A DNA stretch of 64,000 nucleotides from Lasiosphaeris hirsuta. Its lineage: Eukaryota > Ascomycota > Sordariomycetes > Sordariales > Lasiosphaeriaceae. Below the pieces are notes generated by a model. That model did no database searches, had not been told where the DNA came from, and saw only the letters and a program-made list of their open reading frames with translations. Of the stretch, positions 22,276-33,699 are shown piece by piece. Each line of letters starts with the position of its first letter. Positions within the stretch are counted from its first letter, which is position 1. The translations under genes were made by a program, and so were the position numbers. The stretch lies in the NCBI GenBank assembly GCA_030549175.1, contig JAUKUA010000005.1, positions 3,658,001 through 3,722,000 on the forward strand, written 5' to 3'.

Positions 22276-25200
22276 GTGGAGGCAGTAGGCTTGGCAGCAA
22301 GCATCCTGACCTTCATCGACGTTAGATGCAAGGTTGCCAAATGCGCATACGAGATTCACCACTCAGGTTCGACTGACGAGAACACGCGAATCTTGGCCCT
22401 GACTCAAGACTTGGAGAAAGCGGCCATTAGTCTCAAGCACGACCCGCTACTCGTCCAAGACTATGAGCTATTGGATATTTGCGCAAAATGTCGAGAGGAA
22501 TCGAAGAAGCTGGTTGCCTTGCTCAATACACTGCAAGTGCAAAAAGATGCGGGCAGGTTTCGAAAACTGCAGGTCGTCGCAAAGGGACTTTGGAAACAAA
22601 AGAATATCAAAGATGCTGAACACTCCTTGGAGGAGTATCGCGCGGCGATTGGCATGCGTCTGTCTGCAATTCTCTGATGCGTTTTCAGGTCATCGCTCGG
22701 TCCTCAAGTACCTGACCTTATGTTGCTAACCCCACATCCTGCAGCAAGGAGCAGTCTTCCACAAGAAATCTTTTGAATTCCATCCTGAGGAATGCAAAAG
22801 AAATGGCAAACGCCAATGGGAGACAACTTGAAAAGGTCCAGAACAAGGTCGGCGAGTCTCTTGGCCGTCTCGAGAGCCTCGAGCAGTCGGGCGACGAATT
22901 AGCCCGGCAGCTGAAAGACCTCCAAGCTATCACGGAAGCGACGCGGCAGGGAAATTACATTCTTCGGAGGCTCCACTTTGCTCAGATCTGTCAGCGAGAA
23001 AGTGATGTCAAGGTTGCGGAGCAAGACACGTTCGGATGGATTGTTGGTGATCCGGAACCCCGTCGCTCAGATACCGCCCGATGCCGTGCATTCAACAGTC
23101 TGCGCTGCTTCTTGCAATCCGACGGCTCCATCTTCTTCTTCTGTGGAAGGCGGGATCGGGGAAATCAACCATGATGAAATTTCTCAGCAGACACTCCGCT
23201 GTCCGCTCAGGTCTTGAGGAATGGGCCGACGGTAAAAAACTCATCATGGTGACCATGTTCTTCTGGAACGCCGAAAGTCGACTTCAAAGAACGGCCGAGG
23301 GATTCTACAGGACGATTATCTTTCAGACGCTCAGCCAGTGCCCAGAGCTTGTTGCCGGTGTGTTTCCGACCGAGTCGCCCACGAAACCCACCGACCTCGC
23401 AATCATCGCCCCCTTTCCAGTCGGGGAGCTCGAGGAAGCCTTTGACCGACTTGTCAAGTTGGGTGGCACTCAGAACGACTTTCGGTTCTGCTACCTCATC
23501 GACGGTCTGGATGAATACGATGGTGATAACCAGAGTTACCGTGCTTTAGCCAAACAACTTGTGAGGTGGTCCAGTCTCGACGGAGTTAAGATCATCTGTT
23601 CCGCTCGGCCGTATACTGTCTTTCGGGACGCCTTTCGGGACGCTGGTACCACACTCGAGTTTGACGAGCTTACCCGGCAAGACATGTTCACCTTTGCGTC
23701 TCGGCAGTTTGCACTACACCTCACACATTCCGTGCCGCCGATATGTCGGGATGCCTGCTTAGCATCCGTGGACCGGATTGTCACCCGCGCAGACGGTGTG
23801 TTCTCATGGTCCAGTCTCGTGGTTCGCTCGCTTATCAACGGGGCTCTGGACGAAGACACGGTGGATAAACTGGAAGAGCGGCTTGAGGAGTGTCCTGACA
23901 AGATTGAAGACATGTTTGAAAAGATGCTTTCCAAGGTCGACCATTCTCCCTCGGTCCGTCGCTGGTCCAACACGATCATGTATCTTGCCGCGTACAACCC
24001 CATCCAGTCGGCCCTGAACGCGCTTACGCTTACTTGGCTCGATGATGCTTCCTGGTTCGAAGATGGGAACCTTGGCAGCTTTCCTTTCAACCAGCAGCCC
24101 CGGCCGTATACGGAATCCGAAGTTGTCGTGAAGCACGCCTACGCTCGGAAACTCCTCCACTCACTGACGCAAGGCCTGCTAGAGCTCAAAGAGGCGACTT
24201 GTAGTGATCAAATCCAATATTTTCGATACAGTATCGGGTTCTTCCATCGATCCGTCGTCGATTTTCTTCGAGGCCACTGTCGCGAACCCTTCGGATGCCA
24301 GTCCACACTCGCCGAGGTGTACGGTCGTTTGCGCGCCGCCGAGGTCAAGTTCCTGAGCTTGGCTCCCGAGGAGGATTCTCAGCAACTCAAACTAGCGCCC
24401 TCCGTCACCTACTTATACGAGTACACATTCTTTTGGCTTGGTGAACTTGCTCGAGGATGCCACTCCCTCTCCTCCTCTTGTCTTGGGGAATTTGAGCAAG
24501 CAATCACGTCGAATGTTCCTCGGATATCGTGGGGTAGCCCAGACAGTGTGGTTTCACCTTCAGGGGCTTTTTGGCTTCTCGTATTCAGGGGAACGATGCG
24601 CATTGGGCGTGAAAGATCGTACAGATGGGAGATCTGGGACAGAGGTGCTTGGCCTATGATTGGGTGCTCGTTTCTGCATTGGGCAAGCTATTGGTTCCAG
24701 GGACGTCACTTTCGAGACCAACTTCGCGCCTGCGACGTCTTGGAGGAGCTCAGCATTTTGCTCTCGTCATCGCTCGCATCAGATGTGGAGACAACAAAGT
24801 TTCTCCTAGACCAGGGACGACGCCCAACAGATCGCATTAGAATCCACTGCTCCGGCGACAAGCAACAACGGTATTCAGTGTGGGCGGTATTTCTCAGGGA
24901 CTTTGCGAATCTCGTTAACCAACATGAGCGAAAGGAGAGAGCCCGCCGGGAGTGGCCGATCTTCCTTGACAGCTCCTGGCTCAACAGACTGTCAGCTATC
25001 ATAGAGCTGTACCTTGATCTTGGAGCCGACCCCGACGCGTATTTTATTGTTAATATTTTAGAGGATACTATCGGAACTACCCTTACAGCCGTGAGGCGGA
25101 GAATTCTCCTGGTAACGTTGGTACAAATGCTGGAGGTGTTTAAACCGGAGAACTTGTCCAGCGTTCAGAAGCTTCTAGGCGGCACGCAAGTATTCCCGGG

Positions 25201-25318
25201 AGAGGCGTTGTTGCCCTCCCCTCAGCTTCTTGAGGAGGAAGACTGGCACATTCTGGGTGTTATTTTGCCGGGCTGGGATGAATCTCTGAGGGACCACTTC
25301 CAAGTTCGGGTATTTTGA
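22276..25318 (+). pseudogene. NACHT-type STAND protein gene, broken in its P-loop
   Basis: The N-terminal part (from 22276) reads AVGLAASILTFIDVRCKVAK, like the N-terminal domain of fungal STAND proteins; no ATG is found in frame. An in-frame TGA at 22675 can be avoided by an intron 22662-22744 with a weak GTCTGC donor. A coiled segment follows (LEKVQNKVGESLGRLESLEQ). The P-loop GKAGSGKST is split: reading into it ends in one frame near 23143 and continues in the +2 frame, one A short of GGAAAG. The NACHT core then runs intact to 25318, with Walker B YLIDGLDEYDG (about 23490-23522) and VKIICSARPY. No ankyrin or WD repeats are visible. Intact relatives act in non-self recognition and cell death. 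Either a true null allele or an assembly error; I lean to pseudogene. Confidence 0.7.
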
Positions 25319-25944
25319 TTGCCATCTTTCCCTTATCCAGGTATCAGAAATACCCTCTCCTACCATGTCTTCACGAAGCACACGTCGCGTCCTAGGACGG
25401 TCGTTATGTATATCGAATATGTTGCCTATCTGCGGACCCTCTCTCGGACACCTGCAGTCGAGCATTCTGTGTGGTAATTTGCGTTTTGTCACCTCGGTTG
25501 TAAGATCAACCTGATCCATCTCCCTTTACCTGATCCGCGAAAGAGTTGGAGCGGAGTTGTATATAGTTTTGTCCGATGTCGCATGGCTAGTGGGGACACG
25601 AGGAATGTTCAATGACACATCGTGAATTGACCGCCAAGCACAGCGCAAAAAAACCCAGTCATCGATTCTCATGGATTATCGAGCTGGCTGTCTGTCTTTC
25701 CAGTCTCGACATCATTGCCGTTGGTTGATACGACTACCATACGGCTAGCTCAGATCTTATGGTCTGTTCTATACAAAACGTACATATCATGTCTATGTGT
25801 ATTTACTCCGAGTGGTATGTGGTGTATTAGAGGTATTAGGTCTATGAGTGCTCTATGCTATTACCCGTGGTTCTGCCCATTTCCCATAGCCCTGTCTATT
25901 CCTTATGCCATGATAACCCTATCGTTAAATAGGTCCATCGTACC
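25319..25944. other. Intergenic; right part duplicated at 26740-26850
   Basis: No gene. From about 25800 the sequence (ATTAGAGGTATTAGGTCTATG and following) resembles 26740-26850 downstream of the neighbouring paralogue, marking the left arm of a roughly 1-kb tandem duplication. Confidence 0.5.
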
Positions 25945-26155
25945 GCTCACATATCTCCCTCCTCACGCTTAGCTCGCTCTGAATATGTTAGAAATAACTC
26001 AGAAGATAGAGAAGAAGACATACTGCCCAAAATGGTACGAAGACCATCCTTTTCACCCAGAACGTAAGTAGCCGCGCTAATAGCCATCACTGACAACGCC
26101 ACAAGGCCCGTAGACCGAATTGTAGTGAATGGTAGCACGTCTAGCCTAGGCTAGG
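25945..26155 (-). pseudogene. Truncated paralogue of the small membrane-anchored protein family (copy A)
   Basis: Only the C-terminal part remains. TGLVALSVMAISAATYVLG is the membrane helix, then GLRTILG. A GTATGT...TTCAG intron leads to a last exon KRAKREEGDM and stop. The intact neighbour (copy B) has the same helix position, the same final intron in the same phase and a similar charged tail. Upstream of 26155 the reading hits a stop and no first exon is found, although 26420-26500 resembles the 5' flank of copy B at 27485-27560. So this looks like a tandem duplicate that lost its front. Confidence 0.6.
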
Positions 26156-26201
26156 ATCAAGCATTTGTCGTTAATTTGGGTATTTGTGTTATGGGTGAGA
26201 T

Positions 26202-26242
26202 TGTTTTGGGGAGTGTTTTGGGGAGTGTTTTGGGGAGTGTGT
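26202..26242. repeat. Tandem repeat GTTTTGGGGAGT
   Basis: Three to four copies of a 12-bp unit lie between copies A and B of the small protein family. Confidence 0.85.
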
Positions 26243-26563
26243 TGTTTTGAGTGCTTTAGGTGCTTTGGGTAAGAGCCCAGTTTTGTTTTGGGAGAGAAAA
26301 GACACATTAAAGAATTTTTAGGATTTTATTATGTTTTTTGGTGTACGTAGACGGTCAATGCTTCTTGTGTGCTGGGGTGGGGCTCACAGTTGGCCATTCT
26401 GTCGTGATCGATGTTCGTGATGAATTTCGTAGAGTCGTGAATTTGTGGACAAAAGTGTGAACAAAGTTGATAAAAATGTCTAAAACTTAAAGAAATATTA
26501 ATGATGTTACGTACTTTTGGAGAATGGCGTGTATTATTATCGAGTGTTGAGTCCGTTCATGTC

Positions 26564-26640
26564 CTCATTTATCATCATTTATCATCGTTTATCATCGTTT
26601 ATCATCGTTTATCATCGTTTATCATCGTTTATCATCGTTA
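26564..26640. repeat. Tandem repeat TTTATCATCG
   Basis: About eight copies of a 10-bp unit (ATCATCGTTT) with one variant at each end. It lies 3' of copy B. Confidence 0.9.
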
Positions 26641-26853
26641 TCTCCCATTATCTCTTATCCTCGTTATCTCGTCTCCCAGACAATGCCAGCTCAGATAATT
26701 CACATAATGTCATTAATGCTGTCCACATATTGGGCCAGAGGGTATATTAGGTCGAGTCTATGCGTCCTTTTCTCTATCCTCTATTACCGTATCATGCATT
26801 CTCCCATTCCCTTGCCATGTCATCGTGGTCCCGTGATCCCGTGATCCTACCCC

Positions 26854-27371
26854 TCACTCCTCCTTGCGCTCAGTGGGCTCTGATTATGTTAGAAATGAAG
26901 AAAAGAGAAAAGAAGGAGACATACTGCCAAAGATGGTTCTTACGAGCTCTTTATCGCTCGCAAGATACACTGCAGTACCGAAACCTAGGACTGGTAGGGA
27001 CAACAAGCCCACAGACCGCATCATCACGCGTTTGGCGTGAGTTACTTGAGCTGCCTTCACTAGATCGGCAGCTAGTTTGGCCGTGGTCTCATTTTCCATG
27101 GCCTTGGACGTGAACTTGATAGTGTCACCTCGCTGGACAATACCAAAGCCTTTGTCTCCCACCTCTGGCGGGAGAGTACGCGGGGCGTCTGAATCTGTTA
27201 GAAATGAAACGAGAATAATATGACTTACACTTTAGGGTTTCACTTACACTTGAGGGTTTCAAAAAGCTTTGAAATCATTTTTTCCTGATGCTCTATGATG
27301 AGGTAAATGTCGTTGTGGTGCTGGGTTTGGAGACCACGGTTTTTGTTTGGGGGGAAGAAGAAATGCGCCAT
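26854..27371 (-). CDS. Small protein with C-terminal membrane segment (copy B)
   Basis: Three exons (27371-27248, 27194-26925, 26879-26854) give 420 nt, 139 aa. Introns are 53 and 45 nt, with GTAAGT and GTATGT donors and TTTCTAAC branch sites. The N-terminus reads AHFFFPPNKNRGLQ; a helical part IEHQEKMISKLFETLK precedes the first intron, which splits a Tyr codon. Residues around 105-125 (VGLLSLPVLGFGTAVYLA) form one membrane helix, followed by a short charged tail ending KPTERKEE. I recognise no family. Copy C at 50195-50783 has the same intron phase, the same split Tyr codon and a similar helix, so this is a genuine gene family. There is no signal peptide, so tail-anchoring in an internal membrane is a reasonable inference. 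Function unknown. Confidence 0.7.
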
Positions 27372-27952
27372 GGTGAAAAGATTATAGTTTGGTACGTCCT
27401 GGTCTGTGCGCGTTGACGGCAGTGTCAGGTAGTGTCGTCCAGTGTTGTCGTTAGTCGACGGCAGTCTCAGTCTCGCGATGTCAATCGTGGAGTCGTGAAT
27501 TTTGGGCAAAAATGTGAAAAAGAGGACAACCAATGTGCAAATCTCAAAGAAATACAAGGAATTCAGCACGAGCCATGTCAAATCCCGCACAGACCATGGG
27601 AATATTCACTCGACGTGAATTTAATTAACGTTTACGGTGGACAAAGTGTTTGTTGACAGTGTTAGTTACAGTGCTAGTTGTAGTGGAAAATAAGGCCTTT
27701 AGCTGTGACAGCATTCACTACTATAATCGGCTCTAATAAGGTAAGCTAATATAATGAGAGCGTAACGGTGCACTATGAAGATTGTCACTTTCCACAATGT
27801 ACTTCCATTTTCACCTCACTGCCTTCGAGTCACACAACTAGCAAGGCCTGTCACAGTCGCACTCAATTGCATACAGTCAATTCAATATTATTGCAGCGAT
27901 TTGAATCGCTCAAATACATGAAAAACGCAATAAAAGTTCCTAAACACTATAA
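27372..27952. other. Intergenic, upstream of copy B
   Basis: AT-rich sequence. The part 27485-27560 resembles 26420-26500 (GTGGAGTCGTGAATT and following AAAGAAAT...), which supports a tandem duplication. No gene is seen. Confidence 0.5.
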
Positions 27953-28760
27953 CTATGCACCGGCCCTGCCACGGGCCCTGCCACGGCTGGCACGAGGAGC
28001 GCTGGACGGCAACGCCACCACAATTGCGCCAAGGACTGTGGAGTCTGCCTCGTCATTGCCGTTATCCGCTTCTTCGTGGTGCAATTTGCCGTTATCATGA
28101 CCATGATCGTCATTGTCGTTCAAGTCAACGCCCTCCCATTGCGACTGGTGCCGCCGAATCGAAGGAGCTAGTCCATCTGCCTGCGCTGTTGTTGATCGCG
28201 CTGCAGGCCCGGGGCTGGTCTGCACTCCTTGTGATCCCTACGCTCCTTGCGATCCTTGTGCCCCTGAATTCAGGGGCGTGCTCAGCCGTGGAGCCCTTGG
28301 ATCCAGCGCCATGGCAGTAGAACCACGCGGTCTGTCACGTAGCTGCGTTACTTAGTCAAACTCTTGATACCGTAAGTACTCTTCCTCATCATCCAGGCTC
28401 CGTGCCAGCCACTAATATGGGTGGAAATCCTGTTTAACAAGGGGTAGTAACTCATCTGTATTCCTCCGCAGCAACTCGTGAGAGCAAGGCATGCCATACT
28501 GGGCTGTAAAGGTCCCGGTACAGGGTTGAAGTGGTGGAGGGTTCGGCTTGGCTTCTTCAACGCTTGGAAAGGTGTGAATCCCCTCAAGGCTCTCCTGCGG
28601 GCACGGTATCCATAGGTGCGTAGTTGGCTCTGCGTGAAGAGGATGGCAGGGAATTACTTCCGAAGATCTACAGCCACTTCGCGATTCGATATGCCAGGGC
28701 GATCGATATACTGCTCAATCAAGGCCTTCTGTTCCGCTGAAAAGGAAGCCCGCGCCTGGA
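27953..28760 (-). pseudogene. MULE transposase C-terminal relic 2
   Basis: On the minus strand, around 28520-28380, the reading is CTGTFTAQYGMPCSHELL, then VKQDFHPY, a TAG stop, and WLARSLDDEEEYLR. This is the same C-terminal zinc-binding tail as relic 1, with the stop at the same place. Upstream pieces (ALIEQYIDRPGISNREVAVD around 28733-28674) and the downstream tail (Pro/Arg/Gly-rich, 27953-28225) are probably from the same element. Further unplaced minus-strand reading lies at 28760-29200. The relic is not functional. Confidence 0.6.
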
Positions 28761-29431
28761 ACGCGCCTCGGAGCGCTGATCAGCCCAGTACCTAGCCTGA
28801 GATGGAGTTTTCCATGCTGTTACTTGTAACGACCTAGATGGGGATGCAATCCAGCGTATATTTTTTTGCGTGAGAAATCTGATCTGGTATAATTGGACCG
28901 CCATTCATAAATCCTATACGCAGTGGGCTTCTCACCCCAATTGCCATTAGCTACCGGCCTTTTGAGGGTCTCCATTATCTGACACTAATCTTAAAAGAAT
29001 TCAGCCGGCCGTGGCTCGTCTGGCGGCCCCGAACTTCGAATTCCACCCCGCCCTCAACCACAAGTTTTACATGTTTCGACGCCGATAGCGCCGATAAACT
29101 TCGGTCATCCCAGCGATAAGCCTGAAAAACTTGATTGTGGCGGTTTCTGAGCTGCATCTCGAGCATCTGAGCGGCTCGGGAAAACCACGAGCAGTGACTC
29201 AAGCAAAGCCTTGTACCTAGAAAAGCTTAAAGTCGACCACAAAGGTAGATATATAAATTAAATAATCCCCAGCGCTCATCCCGTCGGCTGAGTTGATTCT
29301 GCCCACCACTTTCTCACTTTTACTCTTCAAACCCATCAATAATCCCAAACAAGTCTAAAAACACACAGCTCTTGGCCAGCTTCCTCTCAACGGCCGATTA
29401 CCGAAAACATCACTACTCCTTGTCTACTATC

Positions 29432-30885
29432 ATGTCTTCCATCTCACCCTGCAAGAAGCAAAGATGGGATAGCTTACCGGGAGAAATCCGTCTCCTGACC
29501 CTCAAAGCCCTGATACAAGGCGGCTGTAAACTGGCTCACTTGGCCACAACTTCGCCCGAATCAAACTGACACCATCGCGCCTCGCTGATTTCAGTTCCAT
29601 GGTTCATCGCAACCGGGCTCTCGTCGGCTATATCTGGTTCTGCTTGGAGCTCGATGACTATAACTGCACCAAGTGCGCGCGCCTGGTCACGGGTCGCTTA
29701 TGGATGAAGATGAGTTGGCCGAGGCAGTTGGTATCAGCGATACCGATAAGTGTCCTATCACGGCATCTTTCCAAAACCTGTTCTCGATTCTCAGTACATG
29801 GGATCCCAAGAGCGATTTGGTACTCGATATGCCGCCCCGCCTCACTGGGCATTCCTCAAGGTCTTCCATGCGGTTATGGAGGAAGGGCCATTCAATAGTG
29901 ATGATTTAAAGTTTGAATGGTGGGATCAGCTTCCGTCGGTCTCGGCGGTAACCAGCTTGCTTCTCCGGCAACAAAACCGCCGGAGATGGAACCCTAACGC
30001 GCTCGCACACATGTTTGCCCGTCTTCCTAGGCTCCAGCAAGTTCACTATGAGCTCTGGAGGAATGGAACTGGGTGCAGAGGAAGACCGACAAAGGTGAGA
30101 GAGTATGGCTGCCAACCTGCCCAAGTCTTATCACTAATCATCCGCCTTTATTATCTACCTACCTACCTAGATTTCCATTATCTTTTCGAGTCCATCCGGC
30201 GTTCCAACATTCATCTCAAGAGGCTCGAGGTCTTTGAGAACTTTAATCAGTAATACCCGGCTATTCTGCAGCGATTCCAATTCGGGGAGGAATTGGAAGG
30301 ATGCGACAGTACTCGCAATCCACACGCAGCCGTCGGCCGGATGGTCGCGCTCGCCAGCCTCCGGCTCGAGCACCTTGCGGCATCCTTCCTCGTAGGTGCT
30401 AGGCACTTCTTCGCCATCGAACCCTCTTGGGAGTGGCCGAACCTAACCTCGCTCTTGCTTACCTCAAAGGTGCTGAGGCTCGGTGAGGATCCCGTCGAGA
30501 TTGGGGCGATGCTTCACGCAGCGGCAGCAGCGGCCATGAGAATGCCACGATTGGAAACAATGGAGATTTAGAACGGAAGTGGCTGGCGGCAGTCTTCCAG
30601 TATCAGACGTTGCGCAACGCACGGCAAGCCACCATTACTTGGAGAGCCACGTGGGAATGGACCATGGAGCCTTCATTAATCCGGGCTTGGGAAGCCGTGG
30701 TATATTATCGATATGATGATAGTTGGAGCCTCGGTGTAGTGCAAGAACGGCTGGATATCGCTGCTATCAAGTCTCACGGTGATGCGATTCCTAGCCTAAG
30801 GCTTTCAGGCCAGGTCATTCGACCTATCTCGTTACAGCAGATTCAGATGGAGCAGAAGGCTCGAGAGGGCGCAAAGACCGTGTAA
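29432..30885 (+). pseudogene. F-box / DUF6546-type gene, broken
   Basis: The start (29432) reads KKQRWDSLPGEIRLLTLKAL, an F-box-like beginning. Then, in changing frames, come FARIKLTPSRLADFSSMVHR, ELAEAVGISDTDKCPI, NLFSILSTWDPKSDLVLD and LKFEWWDQLPSVSAVTSLLL. After these follow LPRLQQVHYELWR, FESIRRSNIHLKRLEVFENF, SLRLEHLAASFLVGARHFF, WPNLTSLLLTSKVLRLG and MRMPRLETMEI. The order fits the large fungal F-box family with a DUF6546-like C-terminal half. It is broken by several frame changes and two typical RIP stops: TAA for CAA after NQ (about 30251) and TAG for TGG after MEI (about 30570). Intact relatives are presumed substrate adaptors of SCF ubiquitin ligases. Confidence 0.7.
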
Positions 30886-31080
30886 TTATAAAACGATATG
30901 TTTCACTCGTCAGAGGAAAATAAGTCTCTGAGTCTGTATAGCGGCCGCGAATAAGATCACCCTAGTTCAGGGAAGAATTAAGGAAAGCTTAGGATAAATC
31001 AGCTATAGCTGACTCCAGCTCACCCCAGCTCTACGAACGAAAAAGGGAAATGTCTTGTGCCCAGACTCGTCTCATATAAC
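30886..31080. other. Short gap between relics
   Basis: No gene; sequence between the F-box relic and a pogo fragment. Confidence 0.4.
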
Positions 31081-31570
31081 TAGGCTGTGCCAGTTCAGCT
31101 GGGGATACCGTATAAGTATAATAAGGGCTCTCTGGCGAAGCCAGATAGCGGGAGGAGAGAGAAGATAAGCAATGCAATCACACGATTGCAACCCCATCAA
31201 TTCCACCGAATCCGGTTTGCCGTGCATCTGATACGAAGAGCCAAATATATATATATATATATATGGCTTGGAGGGCCACTTATCCTATTAGAGGCACAGG
31301 ATCTACTGGATTAGAATCCTGTGGGTGAGCAGATAACCCAAGAAATACGACACAACGGTAGTGGTGTAGGGGGGGTCTCGTGCGAAGAATCGGTGCTGTA
31401 GCGTGTGCGGCAAGCTTGGCCACAATGCACGCACCTGTAAGGAGGCTGGAGAATCGTCTAATTCATCTATTTCTAGTTCGGTTATTGTTATTTCCTAGTG
31501 TAGTGGTAGTATAATTATACATAGTTGTGGTGGGGTAGGGAAAAGTGTTCGGCTCGCTTATAACGCACGT
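31081..31570 (+). mobile_element. pogo-type transposon 3' fragment
   Basis: Around 31285-31500 the plus strand encodes, with stops, the same C-terminal tail as the nearly intact element at 34733-36597: AQDLLD, then a CxxCGKxGHNARTC zinc knuckle and EAGESSNSSISSSVIV. It ends near 31570 with AAAAGTGTTCGGCTCGCTTATAACG and following bases, a degraded copy of that element's terminal repeat. A simple (AT)n run lies at 31244-31264. The front of the element is missing or unrecognisable. Confidence 0.7.
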
Positions 31571-32309
31571 TAGATAGATGTAAAAGACGGGATAAAAGAC
31601 TACGAACTCAACAGGAAAATCAAAATTCTAGTCATAATCGTGGCTGCGAAGATAACAATGGGTTTAATAACCAGACAGAAGAGGCTGAGAAGAGAGGTTG
31701 CCATCAGCCAGTTAAGAGCGAGGATGAAAAGTGGTCGCCATTTCTGGAACAAGCTTGTTGATTGGCCAAGACTAATAAGCGCCTACCAACTACTGGGCTG
31801 GCCGCCCCCAAGAGGGGTCAACTGACAAACGGGCCGCGTTTGGGATCTAGGCCTACAGAGCGCTTAAGGGAAAATACTAGCATTGGTTTCAATATCAAAG
31901 CCCCACGACTACAAAATGCCAATGCGTCTAGGGCCACCTAAAGCTGGATGCAGGCCGGCCAATGGAACCAGAAACAGCCCAAACAGACCGCGTGGTGGCA
32001 GAGAGGGCCGTTCCAAATTTACCGTGGTGGTTGAAACGAGGATGATTGGAGTTGGCAGCAACGCTGTCTGATACGGGCTTGACAGCAACTGTTCCTGTTC
32101 CCACACTTATAAGGACAGCGATTTTCCGATGCAGCAGTCTTTTTTCATCAAGCATTCTAAAAGTACTCTTAATTCTCGACAGCCAGAATTTCATTCCCAA
32201 ATTTCAGCATTTCCCAGGACCTACCTACACCTTTCCCAACAGCGAATAGCACGCGACTTACCTACAACCTAACTCACAGCCCCGCCCGGACCGTTTCCGC
32301 ACCCTCACA
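31571..32309. other. Intergenic, no gene seen
   Basis: Short ORFs only. The last 150 bp is the promoter side of the kinase-like gene. Confidence 0.4.
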
Positions 32310-33610
32310 ATGGACACCTCTCCTCCGTCCGGTCGGGCTACATCGGCGCAAAAGTGGTACACTCTCTGCGCCTCTAATTTGCCCCCTGCCATGCTCGCAG
32401 GTGATCCACGTCTCTTCCAGGAGATCCCCGATGACTGTAGCGTGGTCACCGAGCCCGCAAACTTCTCTCCCCTCAGCGAGAGCCTCTCGCTGAAAGACCC
32501 GTGCCCCAAAGAAGAGGCCGAACTTTTTGAATGTGCGGGCAAAGATATCGCAATGTCTGTTATTTCTCGGGTCGGGAGAGTTGATATCAAGACTTCAGCA
32601 TTCCACCAAGAATCCGTCGTTATGGAAAGTGGCGTCCCTCTTTGTGTGGCATTGATACGCCCTGAGGAGGTGCTTCCCGTGTCTCTTCGGATCATAAATC
32701 TGGTCTCACGGCTTCATGCCAAAGGCATCGTCCACGGGAATGTCACCCCATACGCTTTCCGGTGGAACAGCGAGCGTCAACTCCTCTTTTCCGACTTTGC
32801 CAATTCCAGGCTGGCAAATCAAGAGTATGCCAAACCACGCCACCGGTGTTGGGACGGAGACGAACAGTACTTATCTCCCCGCCGACGGTCCAGCATAGGT
32901 CTGGGAAGATGCTTTCTCCCGACCGAGTCAGACGACCTTTTCGCCATGTCCGTCACCATCTGGTGTATCTGGGCTAACTGGGCCAGACCCGGCGACGAGT
33001 TCAGCGGGAAGTTTCGGTGTCCCGATCTCAGCATCATAGAGGACGATGGCGTTCGCAGACACGTAATCGACGAGCTGAGGCGAGGCGGTATCAACATGGA
33101 ACCGCTTGCGCCATGCACACACTGGGGTCGAGGAAAGTATCATGGAGCAAGGGAGCTGCCTATGCCGGAAGGGACTCTTGCCTGCGGTTGTCTTGGCCAG
33201 TTCGCATTTTCCCAACCACCGAGTCCACAGCCGGGAGAACGCGAATGCCTCTCGTTGAACGTGAACTACAAGGAAGAAGGCGGCCATCACGCCGAACTCC
33301 CAGAAGATTTCCCGCCGACCCGATCCCCCGAACCCGTCGCCCTTCCGGTAAGAAGCTCCTCTTACCCGAGCCCCCCACACCCCCAAGCTAATTGAATTCT
33401 CCTCCGCCACGGGTTCCTAAGTTGCTCAACCAGCCCCCAGTTAAGAGGTGTACCTCGTCAAGGAAACAGCGGGTACCAGGACGAAAAAAGGAAGGTCGAA
33501 AGTCTGGAAAATCTAAAAAAGGTAGGAACCACGGCAACGACGGGAACACAAACCCGCTGGAGGGAAAGGGAAAACAGACGAGGAGTGAGACGAGATATAG
33601 GCCTTGGTAG
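32310..33610 (+). CDS. Protein kinase-like (probable pseudokinase) protein
   Basis: The first exon, 32310-33347, encodes 346 aa. A 74-nt intron (GTAAGA...CCTAAG) joins it in frame to 33422-33610, giving 408 aa. Without splicing the ORF ends at 33395 (361 aa). The kinase C-lobe is recognisable: SRLHAKGIVHGNVTPYAF replaces the usual HRDLKPxN loop, LLFSDFANSRLA sits at the DFG position, and ESDDLFAMSVTIWCIWA resembles the helix after the activation segment. The HRD Asp is Asn144 and DFG is DFA, and no Gly-rich loop is seen at the N-terminus. Catalysis is therefore doubtful. The second exon is Lys/Arg-rich (RKKEGRKSGKSKKGR), like a nuclear signal. It is surrounded by relics yet shows no RIP stops. 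Substrate and partners unknown. Confidence 0.65.
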
Positions 33611-33699
33611 GGAACAACCGGATTTTTTCTCTTTTCATTTACTATTTCTTGTTTCCTGTTCGGTATTCTCCTTGTAAATTTAGCTTCCATTTGAATACT

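Noticed and set aside
26564..26640. Possible CRISPR-like array
   Set aside because: Repeats are 10 bp with no spacers, in a fungal genome; it is a minisatellite.
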